A stretch of DNA of 64,000 nucleotides from Eubacterium sp. (GCA_017446095.1 JAFSRN010000022.1:20343-84342), one strand, 5' to 3'. Shown: positions 52,281 through 62,060, counted from the first letter of the stretch. Notes: generated by a model from the letters alone, not told the origin. Program-made: numbers and translations.

Positions 52281-53768
52281 CTATGCTCTTGGGATAATCA
52301 GTACTTTTGATGAGTCGAGAGTGTCGCTTTTCAGGGCATTTTCCTGAATAATCTTGCTTTCGTCAGACAAAAAGGATTTTGCAATATCCCATACTTTTTC
52401 ATTTTCTTTGGCAAAATAAACGGTAAGCGCGTGGTTATTCTTAATCTCGTCGCCGATCGTTATATCTGCCAGAACAGGAATTGTACTCACATTGAAGTAG
52501 TAAGCATTGATTTCAAGGTTAAGGCGCATGTCAATTCTGCCGTCGGCAGCCAGCGTATAGTCGTAATCGTCAATGCAAAGGCTAACTATCGCGTCATCAT
52601 ACTTTTCGGCAGGAATATCAACGTCAGCAGATGCGCTGACAGAACTTAATCCGCCGTCGTTGCTTACAATTGCAACCGCGTCAACAGTCGTATGAATCGC
52701 ACCTTTTTTATAATTTGGCGATTTAAGCTTAAGGCCGAGTTCCTTGATTTCCGTAATCTCGCCGTTCAGCATAAGCGGAACATCAACGAGTTTGCGCTCT
52801 GTGACAAATCTGCCGTCTGTGCTTGCAGTAAACTCTGTGTATTCTCCAGTGCTTTCCCTGCCTGCAGCGTAACCGTCGGTTACGAGTTCAGCCGTGTTTT
52901 CACGAATAACAGTAAGCCCTAACGCGATGTCGCCGAATATATTTATAACGGAAACCTTTTCGCCCGCCGTGCCTTTGATTTTGAAGAAAACCGAACCGAG
53001 CGCAACATCTGCAATAACAGTGTCATCATCCTCAAGTCCGCTTCTGTCAACAATCTTTGAAAGTGAAAACGAGTACGATGCCTTTTCTATGCCGCCGTCA
53101 TCGTCATCCGCGGTGTAAAGAATTGTGGTTTTAAGCTCGGCCTTGATGAGCATTTTGTCCTTGATTACCTTGACGTCAGTGACTGTGGGATAAGTTGACG
53201 AGCTAATTATCCTGCCGATTGCCGCAGCGTCCGACGGAAGCGTAACCTCTTCGTCAAAATCTATTTTATCAATGTACGACGCGGCAACATCTGAAGTGGC
53301 AACGCTGCGTGTTTTGAGCTTTGCCGAATCGAACGACTTAACTGTCGGGAACTTAACGCGGTCGTATACCGAGATGTTGAGCACGGACATTGTGCGAACA
53401 TCAATACGGCGCTGGTTAATCACTCTGAAGTTTGTGTACTTGTCGCAAATCACGGCGCGTACAAAAGATGACTCCGTGAGATTATCAAGCGTAAATACCT
53501 TTGAAAAATCCTCCTCAAAATCCGCAAAACACAGGCGGGATTTTTCGTTGTAATACGTAATCTGAATTGCACACTTGCCGTATATCTTAACCTCGTTAAA
53601 GCTGATATCCGCTGAAGTAACATAGCTGTTTGACGTGCATTTTACTACGCGGTAAATATCGTCAAGATAAGCCGGCAGGGATTCCTGATAATCCCCCTCT
53701 ATATCGATTACTTTTGTAAAGATTTTGCAATTCTTTTCCAAACATGAGTATTCTTTTTGCATATCCAT
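52281..53768 (-). CDS. sipL: SipL-like spore coat protein (SPOCS/DUF3794 and LysM)
   Basis: 495 residues from the ATG at 53766-53768 (AAAGGAG upstream); a longer frame adds 33 hydrophobic residues without a ribosome-binding site. Tandem SPOCS/DUF3794 domains fill most of the protein, with VTSADISFNEVKIYGKCAIQ in the first. The end is a LysM domain (YFAKENEKVWDIAKSFL). In C. difficile SipL binds SpoIVA through its LysM domain. Adjacency to spoIVA makes that role likely here. The symbol is assigned by domain layout and context. Confidence 0.88.
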   Translation of the reverse strand: MDMQKEYSCLEKNCKIFTKVIDIEGDYQESLPAYLDDIYRVVKCTSNSYVTSADISFNEVKIYGKCAIQITYYNEKSRLCFADFEEDFSKVFTLDNLTESSFVRAVICDKYTNFRVINQRRIDVRTMSVLNISVYDRVKFPTVKSFDSAKLKTRSVATSDVAASYIDKIDFDEEVTLPSDAAAIGRIISSSTYPTVTDVKVIKDKMLIKAELKTTILYTADDDDGGIEKASYSFSLSKIVDRSGLEDDDTVIADVALGSVFFKIKGTAGEKVSVINIFGDIALGLTVIRENTAELVTDGYAAGRESTGEYTEFTASTDGRFVTERKLVDVPLMLNGEITEIKELGLKLKSPNYKKGAIHTTVDAVAIVSNDGGLSSVSASADVDIPAEKYDDAIVSLCIDDYDYTLAADGRIDMRLNLEINAYYFNVSTIPVLADITIGDEIKNNHALTVYFAKENEKVWDIAKSFLSDESKIIQENALKSDTLDSSKVLIIPRA

Positions 53769-53795
53769 TGATTTTCTCCTTTCTGTTTCTATCAC

Positions 53796-53822
53796 ACTAT
53801 ATGCAGTAATTAAGGAATATAT
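53796..53822 (-). promoter_or_regulatory. Possible sigma-E-like promoter of sipL-spoIVA
   Basis: CATATAGT (53796-53803) resembles the sigma-E -10 CATACANT, and ATATATT (53816-53822) resembles its -35. The spacer of 12 bases is shorter than usual, so this is tentative. No sigma-A promoter is obvious here, and sipL and spoIVA are expected to be mother-cell genes. Confidence 0.3.
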
Positions 53823-54012
53823 AACTACAATTATTGGTGTATAAAACATTAATTTAATTATTTTCATTTATATAGAACACTTGCATACGCCACCGCGAAA
53901 AAGTTACAATTTGGTTACAAAATGCAAAAAAGTGTGATTTTAGGGTGCCTAAATGTGACTATTATATAGAGGGGTAAATAATCACAACCCTTTGAAAGGA
54001 GGTGCAGCACTG

Positions 54013-54540
54013 ATGAATCGTAACCGGAAAGCTACGGCGGACGCCGAATTCCAAAGGATTTACAAGGCGTATTACAGCTCGATTTACAAGTTTTGCTACT
54101 CAAAGCTACTTGACGACACTTCGGCTGTGGACGATATAATGCAGGAAGCATTTATCATCCTGTATAACCGACTTCTGAACGGCGAAGAGGTTGAATACGT
54201 TTACGCATTTATGCTGAAAACGGCGGACAACCTGATTCAGCAGCATTACCGAGAGCTGAAAAAGGCGAACCGAAACATAAGCCTTGATGAAATAATCAAG
54301 CTTCCTTCGCAAAACGACAGCCTTGATGAGCGAGTTGCATTTGAGCAGTACTCAAAAGAATTCAGTGCCGCACTGAGAGATGATGAAGCGGAACTGTTTT
54401 CCATGCGATACATAGAAGAATTAGAAATTAACGAGATAGCCGAGCTAACCGGAATGACTATTACAAACATTTCAACACGGCTGCACAGAATACGAGAAAA
54501 ATTAAGAAAACTCTACGGCGAGGATTTTAATTACAGATAA
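54013..54540 (+). CDS. ECF-type RNA polymerase sigma factor
   Basis: 175 residues from the ATG at 54013 (GAAAGGAGGTG upstream). Region 2 spans about residues 15-75 (FQRIYKAYYSSIYKF; DDIMQEAFIILYNRLL). Region 4 spans about 115-170 with the helix-turn-helix INEIAELTGMTITNISTRLHRIREKL. It lacks regions 1 and 3, as ECF factors do. First gene of a three-gene rightward unit, with the membrane LRR protein 32 bases downstream. Its own promoter is not evident; autoregulation is likely by analogy. Confidence 0.92.
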   Translation: MNRNRKATADAEFQRIYKAYYSSIYKFCYSKLLDDTSAVDDIMQEAFIILYNRLLNGEEVEYVYAFMLKTADNLIQQHYRELKKANRNISLDEIIKLPSQNDSLDERVAFEQYSKEFSAALRDDEAELFSMRYIEELEINEIAELTGMTITNISTRLHRIREKLRKLYGEDFNYR

Positions 54541-54572
54541 ACTCTTGTCCGCGTTTTCGGAAAGGAGATAAT

Positions 54573-56738
54573 ATGGCTCACATTGATATGAACACAAGAA
54601 TTATAGATAATATTAATAACGACAATATTGCCGCTGCGCTCAATTATATGATTGACAGCGAGCTTTCAAAAGATGTAAGCCAGATGAACACAGCTTTGAT
54701 TGACGAGTGTGTTAACGCTCTTCTTGAACTTGAAAGCGATAAGGATAATAACTTCGCATTGATGATTCCGATTATTTCGTCAAAGGAATACCTTAAGATG
54801 ATTCAGCCGAAGAAAGCTATAAATTGGAAAGATATAAACGTATTTACAAGAGCTGCGCTTATTGCTGCGCTGCTCGCGTCAACAACCCTGACGGTTAACG
54901 CCGCATACGAGGTAATTACAGGCAACAAGCTTTTGGATGATGTAAGCAACTCCCTGCACAGCAAGCTTGTAGATTGGGGCTTGATTGATGACGAAATGAG
55001 CGAAATTCTTCCTATTGATACCCCGCACATAAAAGAAGAACCTACTACTGTACAGGAAGCTGCTACCGATGACAGCGAGGAGGTAAAAACAGTCAGACTG
55101 AAAAAGCCTGTAGCTTCTAAAAATATTGAACAGTTTAACGGCGTTGACGACGACAACGAGGAAACGACTACGCATCACTATATTGAGCAGTTTAACGGTG
55201 ATGATGACGATGATGAGGAAACCACAACCAAGCCAGCTATTGAACAGTTTAACGGCGAGGATGACGACGATGAGGAAACTACAACACGTCGCAAGCCCGA
55301 ACCTACAACCGTTACACCCGCAGCAGAGCCCACAACGCATAGCGATGAGGAGGCTGTATTGATTTCGCTTGAAGCGGATTATGACGACTCCTTTAAGCTT
55401 GACTATGTATACGGCGAAGCGCTCTCCTACGACGGACTGACGCTAACTGCTAATTACAGCGACGGCTCAAGGAAAAATGTTGACATCAAGGATACAAATC
55501 ACACAGAGAGCGTTAATATGAACGTAACTGCCGACTACACGCTGCGCATAATTTACAAGACCTGCGTTGTGACAATCGACATTACGGTACGTCCTGACGA
55601 CGACACACGCGGTGCGCAGGTATGCGAGAACGAGCTTTACGACTATATGCTCACCAAGAAGGGCGTGTACATCACAAAATACAAGGGCGATGAAACTAAC
55701 ATTGACATTGACAAGCTTGACGGTGAGCCGGTATTTGCAATAGGCGCAGGCGTTTACAGCGGCAAGAACATTGAACACGTGACTGCTGAAAATGCTCAAA
55801 AGATTTTTGCAAACGCGTTTAAGGATTGCGTGAACCTTGAAACCTGCTACACGCCGAGGGCAAAATACATTGGCAATTCGGCGTTTGAAAATGACGTTAA
55901 GCTTAAGCACCCTGTATTCAGTAACGATTTGAGTTATCTCGGCACAGCGGTTTACAAAAACAGCGGCATAACGGAGATTTCGCTGACTGAAAACATCAGC
56001 GAAGTGCCTGATGAACTTTGTGAAAACTGTGCGGATTTGGCTAGTGTGAACCTCCTTGGTGCCGAAGCAGTCGGCAAATATGCATTTTCCGAATGCACCT
56101 CGCTTGTTCAGGTGAGCGGCACCGACGTTCTCACAAAAGCTGGCGACTTTGCGTTTTACAACTGCAAGAGTGCGGAGTTTACGGAAAAGCCTTCAAAGCT
56201 CACAGCAGCCGGCGACAACGCGTTTGCGTACTGCAACAACATTGACTTTGGCAAGCTTTATATAACAGAGGTTGCGCCTTATGGCTTCCTTTACTGCCAC
56301 AAGCTGACAAACGTTGAGATTGACGGCAGAGTAAGCGTTATTCCCGAGGGCGCGTTCAGAGGCTGCCATATTGACACACTTAAACTCAACGAGGGTGTGA
56401 GTGTGATTGACGACACGGCGTTTATGAGCATCAACATAACGGAAGTTCATCTGCCGTCAACGCTTGATAAGATCGGCACGTACGGTCTGTATTCAACCAG
56501 ACTGCGCGACCTGTACTGCCCGAGAGCGCTTAATTCAATCGGCAGTTCGGCGTTTTACAAAACCCGCCTTACAATGCACGTTTACAAAAACAGCTACGCC
56601 CACACATATGCATATGAAAATAATATAAAATATGTTATTATAGAAGACGGGCATGAAATCGTGCAGCTACAGGGCGAGGACGACGTTGACGACGAGACAC
56701 CCGGCGGAATTATCAACCTCAACGGCGAGGATGATTAG
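54573..56738 (+). CDS. Membrane-spanning LRR protein, candidate anti-sigma/sensor
   Basis: 721 residues. Residues 1-80 are cytoplasmic and helical with the motif ALIDECVNALLELE (41-54). One hydrophobic span is at about 91-110. Outside come three 19-residue repeats, IEQFNG followed by an acidic run and ETTT, starting at 185, 204 and 223. Next is a Big_3-like bacterial Ig domain (about 262-345, YDGLTLTANYSDGSRKNVDI), then LRR_5-type repeats (about 380-690). Two more QxxGEDD-type acidic motifs lie at the C-terminus. The layout (sigma gene, then single-pass protein with inside N-terminus) matches anti-sigma sensors. No known anti-sigma domain was recognised, so the role is inference. Confidence 0.8.
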   Translation: MAHIDMNTRIIDNINNDNIAAALNYMIDSELSKDVSQMNTALIDECVNALLELESDKDNNFALMIPIISSKEYLKMIQPKKAINWKDINVFTRAALIAALLASTTLTVNAAYEVITGNKLLDDVSNSLHSKLVDWGLIDDEMSEILPIDTPHIKEEPTTVQEAATDDSEEVKTVRLKKPVASKNIEQFNGVDDDNEETTTHHYIEQFNGDDDDDEETTTKPAIEQFNGEDDDDEETTTRRKPEPTTVTPAAEPTTHSDEEAVLISLEADYDDSFKLDYVYGEALSYDGLTLTANYSDGSRKNVDIKDTNHTESVNMNVTADYTLRIIYKTCVVTIDITVRPDDDTRGAQVCENELYDYMLTKKGVYITKYKGDETNIDIDKLDGEPVFAIGAGVYSGKNIEHVTAENAQKIFANAFKDCVNLETCYTPRAKYIGNSAFENDVKLKHPVFSNDLSYLGTAVYKNSGITEISLTENISEVPDELCENCADLASVNLLGAEAVGKYAFSECTSLVQVSGTDVLTKAGDFAFYNCKSAEFTEKPSKLTAAGDNAFAYCNNIDFGKLYITEVAPYGFLYCHKLTNVEIDGRVSVIPEGAFRGCHIDTLKLNEGVSVIDDTAFMSINITEVHLPSTLDKIGTYGLYSTRLRDLYCPRALNSIGSSAFYKTRLTMHVYKNSYAHTYAYENNIKYVIIEDGHEIVQLQGEDDVDDETPGGIINLNGEDD

Positions 56739-56752
56739 AAAGGAGTAAGATT

Positions 56753-59700
56753 ATGAAAACTAAAAGATTAATTTCGATACTGCTTTCAGTATTATTAATA
56801 ATGACGTCCTTCCCTGTTACCGTACTTGCTGACGATAACAACGACGATAGATTTACAAAAACGACTGAAGGATATATCATCTGCGACAATATTGAGGATC
56901 TGAATCTTACCGAGGACGACGACCTCGACGGACAAGTTAACATATATAATTTTGTTGGTGCAAACTGGTTTTATGAAGGCGAAACAAGAACGGTTAAATT
57001 TATGTATTATAACCGATCTCATCCTAACATTGCCGATACCACAAGTATTAACTGCTATAACAAAACTTGTATGCAGATAACGTATTTTCGCACGCTGTCG
57101 TTTGAAACGTGGGTTGAAGAGAATCCCGAATATTATGAGGATTATAAGAGCAACGGCTACACTGATGAAAGCATTTATGACGATGTATTTATGACCGTTT
57201 ACGATGAAGACGGAAATGAATACAGAGGCACATATGAATACTATCAGTTCCCGTTTTTTGACTCGGTGCAGAAGGTTATAATCGGCAACAACATATCAAA
57301 AATTGAGAGTCTGCCGTTAAATCTTTTGTTTAAAAACCTTAACTGCATTGAATTTGAGGAAAACTCAGTTCTGACGGAAATTGCCGAAATGTTTGGAGGC
57401 ACGGTTTATGCCGGAGAGGATCCAATTTCTGTTGCCGAGGTTACATTGCCCGCGTCAGTTACTAAAATTAGTGGTGGCTTTTCAGGTTCTAACTTTGTAT
57501 CGATAGACCTGAGCCAGACGCAGATAACGGAGATACCTGACTATGCGTTTTACAACACGGGTAATCTAACAGAACTCAAACTCAACGACAAGATTACAAC
57601 CATTGGCAGCTACGCGTTTAAAGAGAGTTCTATTAAATCAATTGAACTGCCATCAACGCTTAACACATTAGGAAACGGCGTATTCTACAATTCAAGTATT
57701 GAATCAATCGACCTTGAAAACACAGAGGTTCTTGATATTCCAAACAATGCATTTTACGGCGCAGAGATTAAAACAATCAAATTAAACCCGTGCACCGAAA
57801 CGATAGGAACATCTGCATTCAGATTATCCGCGTTAAAGGAAATTGATATACCGTGCTTCGTAAATGAAATCGGCGGAAGTGCTTTCCGCAGCACTACAGA
57901 CCTTGAGAGAGTTACAATTCATTGTAATGGCGACATAGATAACTTTGCATTCAGGGATTCGGGACTGAAACATCTCGATATGAGCGATAGCGATCCAACC
58001 CTCGGCAAGCAGGTATTCAGAGGCTGTAAGTTTGAAGAGGTACACTTGTCAAGCAATCCTTGTTTCAGTATTACCGGCGAAGGCACCTTCAGCTACTGCA
58101 CAATAAAAACGCTCGATATGCCAAGCGTGCAAACAATCGGCACTAATACATTTAGCAATTCGATAATAGAAAACGTGATTATTCCGGAAAACTGCGGTAA
58201 AATGAACGATTGCTTTAGCGGTGCAGACATTAATTATATCTGTATAAGGTCGCCGTATGTAAATATTTACACAACGGACTATTTTGCCAATATCAGCAAT
58301 CTCAAAACGATTGTTTATCTCAATACAAATAACTTTGGTCTGTCGAATGATTTCACGGGGCTTGAGGAATACAGCAAGTTTATGGATAAAAGCATTGCCA
58401 TTTACGGATACGCTGACACTCCGCTGTACAGGCACTGCCTTAAGAACGGCATCCCTTTCCACGAGATTACCGAGGAAAACGGCTATCCTCAGAACGCACA
58501 GGAATCTGCAGAGGAAAACAGTTTTGCTATAATCACCAACCCTGATGAAGAAGAGCCTGACGACGAGGAACCCGGCAACAATAATACATACCCGACGACA
58601 ATAGGCTTAAAAGGTACATATGAAGGCGGCAGATGGTCAGCAATCTGTGGACACAGCATAACCTTCAGCGGCAAAGGTGCTATTCAATCGAATATCATTA
58701 CCGATTCAAACGGCTATCAATACACTCTCGGCGAATATATAAACCTTGCAAATATTGAGCTTGTTTATATAAACGACGGTATTACCTCTATACCGGAAGA
58801 CTTTCTGTACATTGATGATGAAACAACGGCTGCTGTACAGCGAGTTGTGCTACCGAACGACCTTAAAACAATCGGCGACAACGCGTTCAGAAACACAAAT
58901 GTCAATGTAATAATCCCAAGAACGTACTGGTGCTACTATGAATCTTTACCGAATACTAATACCTTCCTTAACGCTCACAAATGCGTGCTGCCGGAAGGCG
59001 TTACATCCATCGGCAAGTATGCGTTTGCTGACACAAAGAACCTTACGGATATGATGGTTATTATGCCGAAGGATTTGCAGGTTATCAGCGAAGGTCTGTT
59101 CTACGGCAGCAACGTTAAAAGCGTTTACTTCCCGAGCAATAAGGCTACTGCGATTGAAAAGAAGGCTTTTGCTGCCTGCGATAACCTTGTAGGTCTTACA
59201 CTGCCGTTCACGATTGAGAGCGTTTACACCGACTATGTTGACGGCGAGGAAAATGTTACCGCTAATGCTTTTGGCTACCTGTCAACAGGCGGCAGGAACA
59301 CGCGGCTGACTGTGTCCTGCGCAAAGCTTGACGGCGCAGTTGCAGAGTATTGCAGCAACAATAACATCTCGTTAGTAATGAACAACGACTACAACGAGTG
59401 CGGCACGGTTAAAGCCGGTAATTCGGCAGGCTACTTTAATTGGTATTACTACGAATACAATAACAGCGTAACCTATGAATTTGTTCCGCGTGATCCAAAG
59501 ATCTACAAACAGGATAACAAGGAAGACGCAATTGCCAACTACTCGCTAATCACTAACGGCACTTTTGACAAAGCGGTTGTAACACAGAAAATTAACTGGT
59601 TTAAAGGCATTGAAGATTTACCCGACATAGGCGGCTCAGCCTACCCGACAACTAAAGAACTTAACGACGGTGACTTTAACGTCAAGAGAGTAAATGTAGG

Positions 59701-61837
59701 CAACGGTATCAGATTGATTTACGCATCGGGCGTGTTCTCAAAGTTCAACCCCGAGAGCATTAATCTGCCCGACACGATGCAGTATATGGACTACGAAATC
59801 TTTAGTAACTGCACAAGGCTTAAGTCAATTGCAATCCCCGACAGTGTATATGAAATTGGCTCTAAAATGTTTACAAACTGCAGCAGCCTTGAGTATGCTA
59901 AGCTCAGCGACAGCATTGACCACGTTCCGCCAAAGCTTTTTTACAACGTTAAATCGCTGCGATTTGTCGATATTGGCGAAAAGGTTGTCAGAATCGAAAG
60001 CCAGGCATTTTACAACTGCACAGCACTCGAGGAAATTGTTATTCCGAACAAGGTTGAGCAGATACAAAACGAAGCGTTTTACAACTGCATCAGCGCGCAG
60101 ACAATATCAATCGGCAAGAGTGTTACATGGCTCGGTGAGGACTCGTTCAAAAATTCTGTTTACTGCGAAAACATTACTATTAACAGCAACAGCATTATTA
60201 CGCAGGATATTGAAACCGCATTTAAAGACGTGGGCATTTATACTAACGGAATTACGCTGACTTATGGCTTTGGCGCGGAAAAGATAGACTTTAAGCTGGT
60301 TAAAAATCTTGATATTAAAAAGCTTGTAATCAGCAAGACCGTGCATAACATAAGGTATGTCAGGTACGTGCCAAACACACTCGAAACTATTGAAATTGAT
60401 GATGAGAATACTACATTCTATGTGCGTAGCGGCTGCCTTTACCAGGAAAACTGCCTGATACTCGCGCCCAGAACGTTAAGAACCGTAACTATTGACGAGG
60501 ACGCTACTGCGATTGGCACATACGCCTTTGCAGACAGCGCTATTACAAAAATTACGATTCCCGACAAGGTTTACTTCATCCACAATTACGCCTTTTTGAA
60601 CTGCGATCAGCTAAAGTCCGTTAAGCTCGGCGACGGAATAGGCGTTATCCAGGAAGGTGCATTTATGAACTGCAGGCAGCTTAGGCTTATGTTCTTCCCT
60701 GCCAACCTTTACCAGATCGGCGACTACGCCTTCAAGAATTGTGAAAGCCTCGCAAACGCAACGTTTGTGTTTGACAGCGAGAATTTTGCAACAGTTGGAG
60801 TTGAAGCGTTTAACGGCTGCAAATCGCTTAAATGTATTGTTCTTCCCGAAAACACAAAGCGCATAAAGGAACGTGCTTTTGCTAAATGCACAGGGCTTGA
60901 AGCAATTTACATCTGGAACGCCGATGTTTACGACAACGCAATTACAAAGCAGGCAGGATTTGAAATATATACAATTGCAGGCTCACCTGCTCACGCTTAT
61001 GCACGCACTAACGATATTACTGTTCACGCCTTTATGGATGAGGATGCATTCCTTGAGGAATGTGCAATTAAGCTTGATGAGCTTGCAGGATACATCGGCT
61101 ACTGCAACGGCGAACACGGCAACATTGAGTATCTGACTGTTTATGAAGCTGACTGCGAGCACGAAGGATATGCAGTAGGCGTTTGCGAATACTGCTGGGA
61201 GATTCTTGAAGAAGTCCACACGCCTGCAATCGGTCACGACAAAAAAGTTATTGCAGATGTTCCGCCTACCGCAACGACAAAAGGCTTCAAAATAGAAGAG
61301 TGTAAAAACTGCGGCGAAACGTACAAAACCGAATATGCACCCACGAGCGATGAGGTTCTGCACGAAACGCACACAATTAAAGGCAAAGTAACCGTTGCAA
61401 GGAACAAGAACGGCGACTTTACAAACTGCGGCGTGGTCGGCGCAAAGATTATGATTGATGACTCGGTTGCAGCAACAACAGATGATAACGGCGTGTTTGT
61501 GCTGACGCTCGACACAGGCACCTACGAAGCGGAAATCAAGTACGCCTACGGCTTTACACGTAAGATTTACATTATTGTTGAGGATGAGGATATAACGCTA
61601 AATCAGCCCATACCGATTATCGCCTGCGACTTCAACAAAGACGGAGTTATAAACAACGACGATATGAGACTGTTCTCAATGGTAATATCCTCAAAGAAGG
61701 ACGATGTGGCTTATCTGCGATATGTCGATCTTAACAACGACGGCTATATTAACGGCAAAGACCAGGCGTACATAAGAAGCTGTATTGACGCTCATAGCAA
61801 GAATTTTGAATACGAAACCATTATTATGCACAAGTAA
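56753..61837 (+). CDS. Very large secreted LRR protein with C-terminal dockerin
   Basis: 1694 residues. Signal peptide with likely cleavage after VLA (residue 27). Two long blocks of LRR_5/BspA repeats (consensus like LKSVKLGDGIGVIQEGAF) cover about 150-570 and 650-1430, separated by an acidic EEPDDEEPG linker. Around 1450-1520 are two CxxC-bearing modules (CEYCWEI and CKNCGE), and then a carboxypeptidase-regulatory-like domain. The last ~70 residues form a type I dockerin: calcium loops DFNKDGVINNDD and DLNNDGYINGKD. It should dock to a cohesin on a scaffold. No catalytic domain was seen. It follows the membrane LRR gene by 14 bases and is probably in the same operon. Confidence 0.88.
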   Translation: MKTKRLISILLSVLLIMTSFPVTVLADDNNDDRFTKTTEGYIICDNIEDLNLTEDDDLDGQVNIYNFVGANWFYEGETRTVKFMYYNRSHPNIADTTSINCYNKTCMQITYFRTLSFETWVEENPEYYEDYKSNGYTDESIYDDVFMTVYDEDGNEYRGTYEYYQFPFFDSVQKVIIGNNISKIESLPLNLLFKNLNCIEFEENSVLTEIAEMFGGTVYAGEDPISVAEVTLPASVTKISGGFSGSNFVSIDLSQTQITEIPDYAFYNTGNLTELKLNDKITTIGSYAFKESSIKSIELPSTLNTLGNGVFYNSSIESIDLENTEVLDIPNNAFYGAEIKTIKLNPCTETIGTSAFRLSALKEIDIPCFVNEIGGSAFRSTTDLERVTIHCNGDIDNFAFRDSGLKHLDMSDSDPTLGKQVFRGCKFEEVHLSSNPCFSITGEGTFSYCTIKTLDMPSVQTIGTNTFSNSIIENVIIPENCGKMNDCFSGADINYICIRSPYVNIYTTDYFANISNLKTIVYLNTNNFGLSNDFTGLEEYSKFMDKSIAIYGYADTPLYRHCLKNGIPFHEITEENGYPQNAQESAEENSFAIITNPDEEEPDDEEPGNNNTYPTTIGLKGTYEGGRWSAICGHSITFSGKGAIQSNIITDSNGYQYTLGEYINLANIELVYINDGITSIPEDFLYIDDETTAAVQRVVLPNDLKTIGDNAFRNTNVNVIIPRTYWCYYESLPNTNTFLNAHKCVLPEGVTSIGKYAFADTKNLTDMMVIMPKDLQVISEGLFYGSNVKSVYFPSNKATAIEKKAFAACDNLVGLTLPFTIESVYTDYVDGEENVTANAFGYLSTGGRNTRLTVSCAKLDGAVAEYCSNNNISLVMNNDYNECGTVKAGNSAGYFNWYYYEYNNSVTYEFVPRDPKIYKQDNKEDAIANYSLITNGTFDKAVVTQKINWFKGIEDLPDIGGSAYPTTKELNDGDFNVKRVNVGNGIRLIYASGVFSKFNPESINLPDTMQYMDYEIFSNCTRLKSIAIPDSVYEIGSKMFTNCSSLEYAKLSDSIDHVPPKLFYNVKSLRFVDIGEKVVRIESQAFYNCTALEEIVIPNKVEQIQNEAFYNCISAQTISIGKSVTWLGEDSFKNSVYCENITINSNSIITQDIETAFKDVGIYTNGITLTYGFGAEKIDFKLVKNLDIKKLVISKTVHNIRYVRYVPNTLETIEIDDENTTFYVRSGCLYQENCLILAPRTLRTVTIDEDATAIGTYAFADSAITKITIPDKVYFIHNYAFLNCDQLKSVKLGDGIGVIQEGAFMNCRQLRLMFFPANLYQIGDYAFKNCESLANATFVFDSENFATVGVEAFNGCKSLKCIVLPENTKRIKERAFAKCTGLEAIYIWNADVYDNAITKQAGFEIYTIAGSPAHAYARTNDITVHAFMDEDAFLEECAIKLDELAGYIGYCNGEHGNIEYLTVYEADCEHEGYAVGVCEYCWEILEEVHTPAIGHDKKVIADVPPTATTKGFKIEECKNCGETYKTEYAPTSDEVLHETHTIKGKVTVARNKNGDFTNCGVVGAKIMIDDSVAATTDDNGVFVLTLDTGTYEAEIKYAYGFTRKIYIIVEDEDITLNQPIPIIACDFNKDGVINNDDMRLFSMVISSKKDDVAYLRYVDLNNDGYINGKDQAYIRSCIDAHSKNFEYETIIMHK

Positions 61838-61892
61838 TCTTTCAGGATAATCTCTGAACCTGATTAGATAAATGGAAAGGCTAAAATCAAGG

Positions 61893-61925
61893 AAAACCGT
61901 CGAGTAAAATCGGCGGTTTTTCTTA
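61893..61925 (+). terminator. Terminator of the sigma/LRR/dockerin unit
   Basis: 11-bp stem AAAACCGTCGA/TCGGCGGTTTT (one G-T pair) at 61893-61903 with 61910-61920, then TTTTTCTT. Confidence 0.88.
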
Positions 61926-61934
61926 CGAAAAGTA

Positions 61935-61963
61935 TTGACTTGATGTGTAAATAATGGTATTAT
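61935..61963 (+). promoter_or_regulatory. Promoter of the CAT tRNA
   Basis: TTGACT (61935-61940) and TATTAT (61958-61963), 17-base spacer, 17 bases before the tRNA 5' end. Confidence 0.82.
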
Positions 61964-61980
61964 ATTTGCGCTGGGTTTGA

Positions 61981-62057
61981 GGGCCATTAGCTCAGTTGGT
62001 TAGAGCCACCGGCTCATAACCGGTCGGTCCGGGGTTCGAGTCCCTGATGGCCCACCA
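61981..62057 (+). tRNA. tRNA with CAT anticodon (tRNA-Ile2 or elongator tRNA-Met)
   Basis: 77 nucleotides with encoded CCA; acceptor GGGCCAT/ATGGCCC pairs perfectly. The anticodon loop is GGCTCATAACC. That loop context is closer to the lysidine-modified Ile2 tRNA of Bacillus than to its elongator Met tRNA, which has GGTTCATACCC. Identity stays open without tilS recognition analysis. It is not initiator tRNA, since the anticodon stem lacks the three G-C pairs. Confidence 0.9.
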
Positions 62058-62060
62058 AAA

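Noticed and set aside
53769-53867. Hydrophobic 33-residue N-terminal extension of the SipL-like protein as a signal anchor
   Set aside because: The ATG at 53766-53768 has a strong AAAGGAG at the right distance and the upstream stretch is AT-rich intergenic DNA; SPOCS/LysM coat proteins are cytoplasmic.
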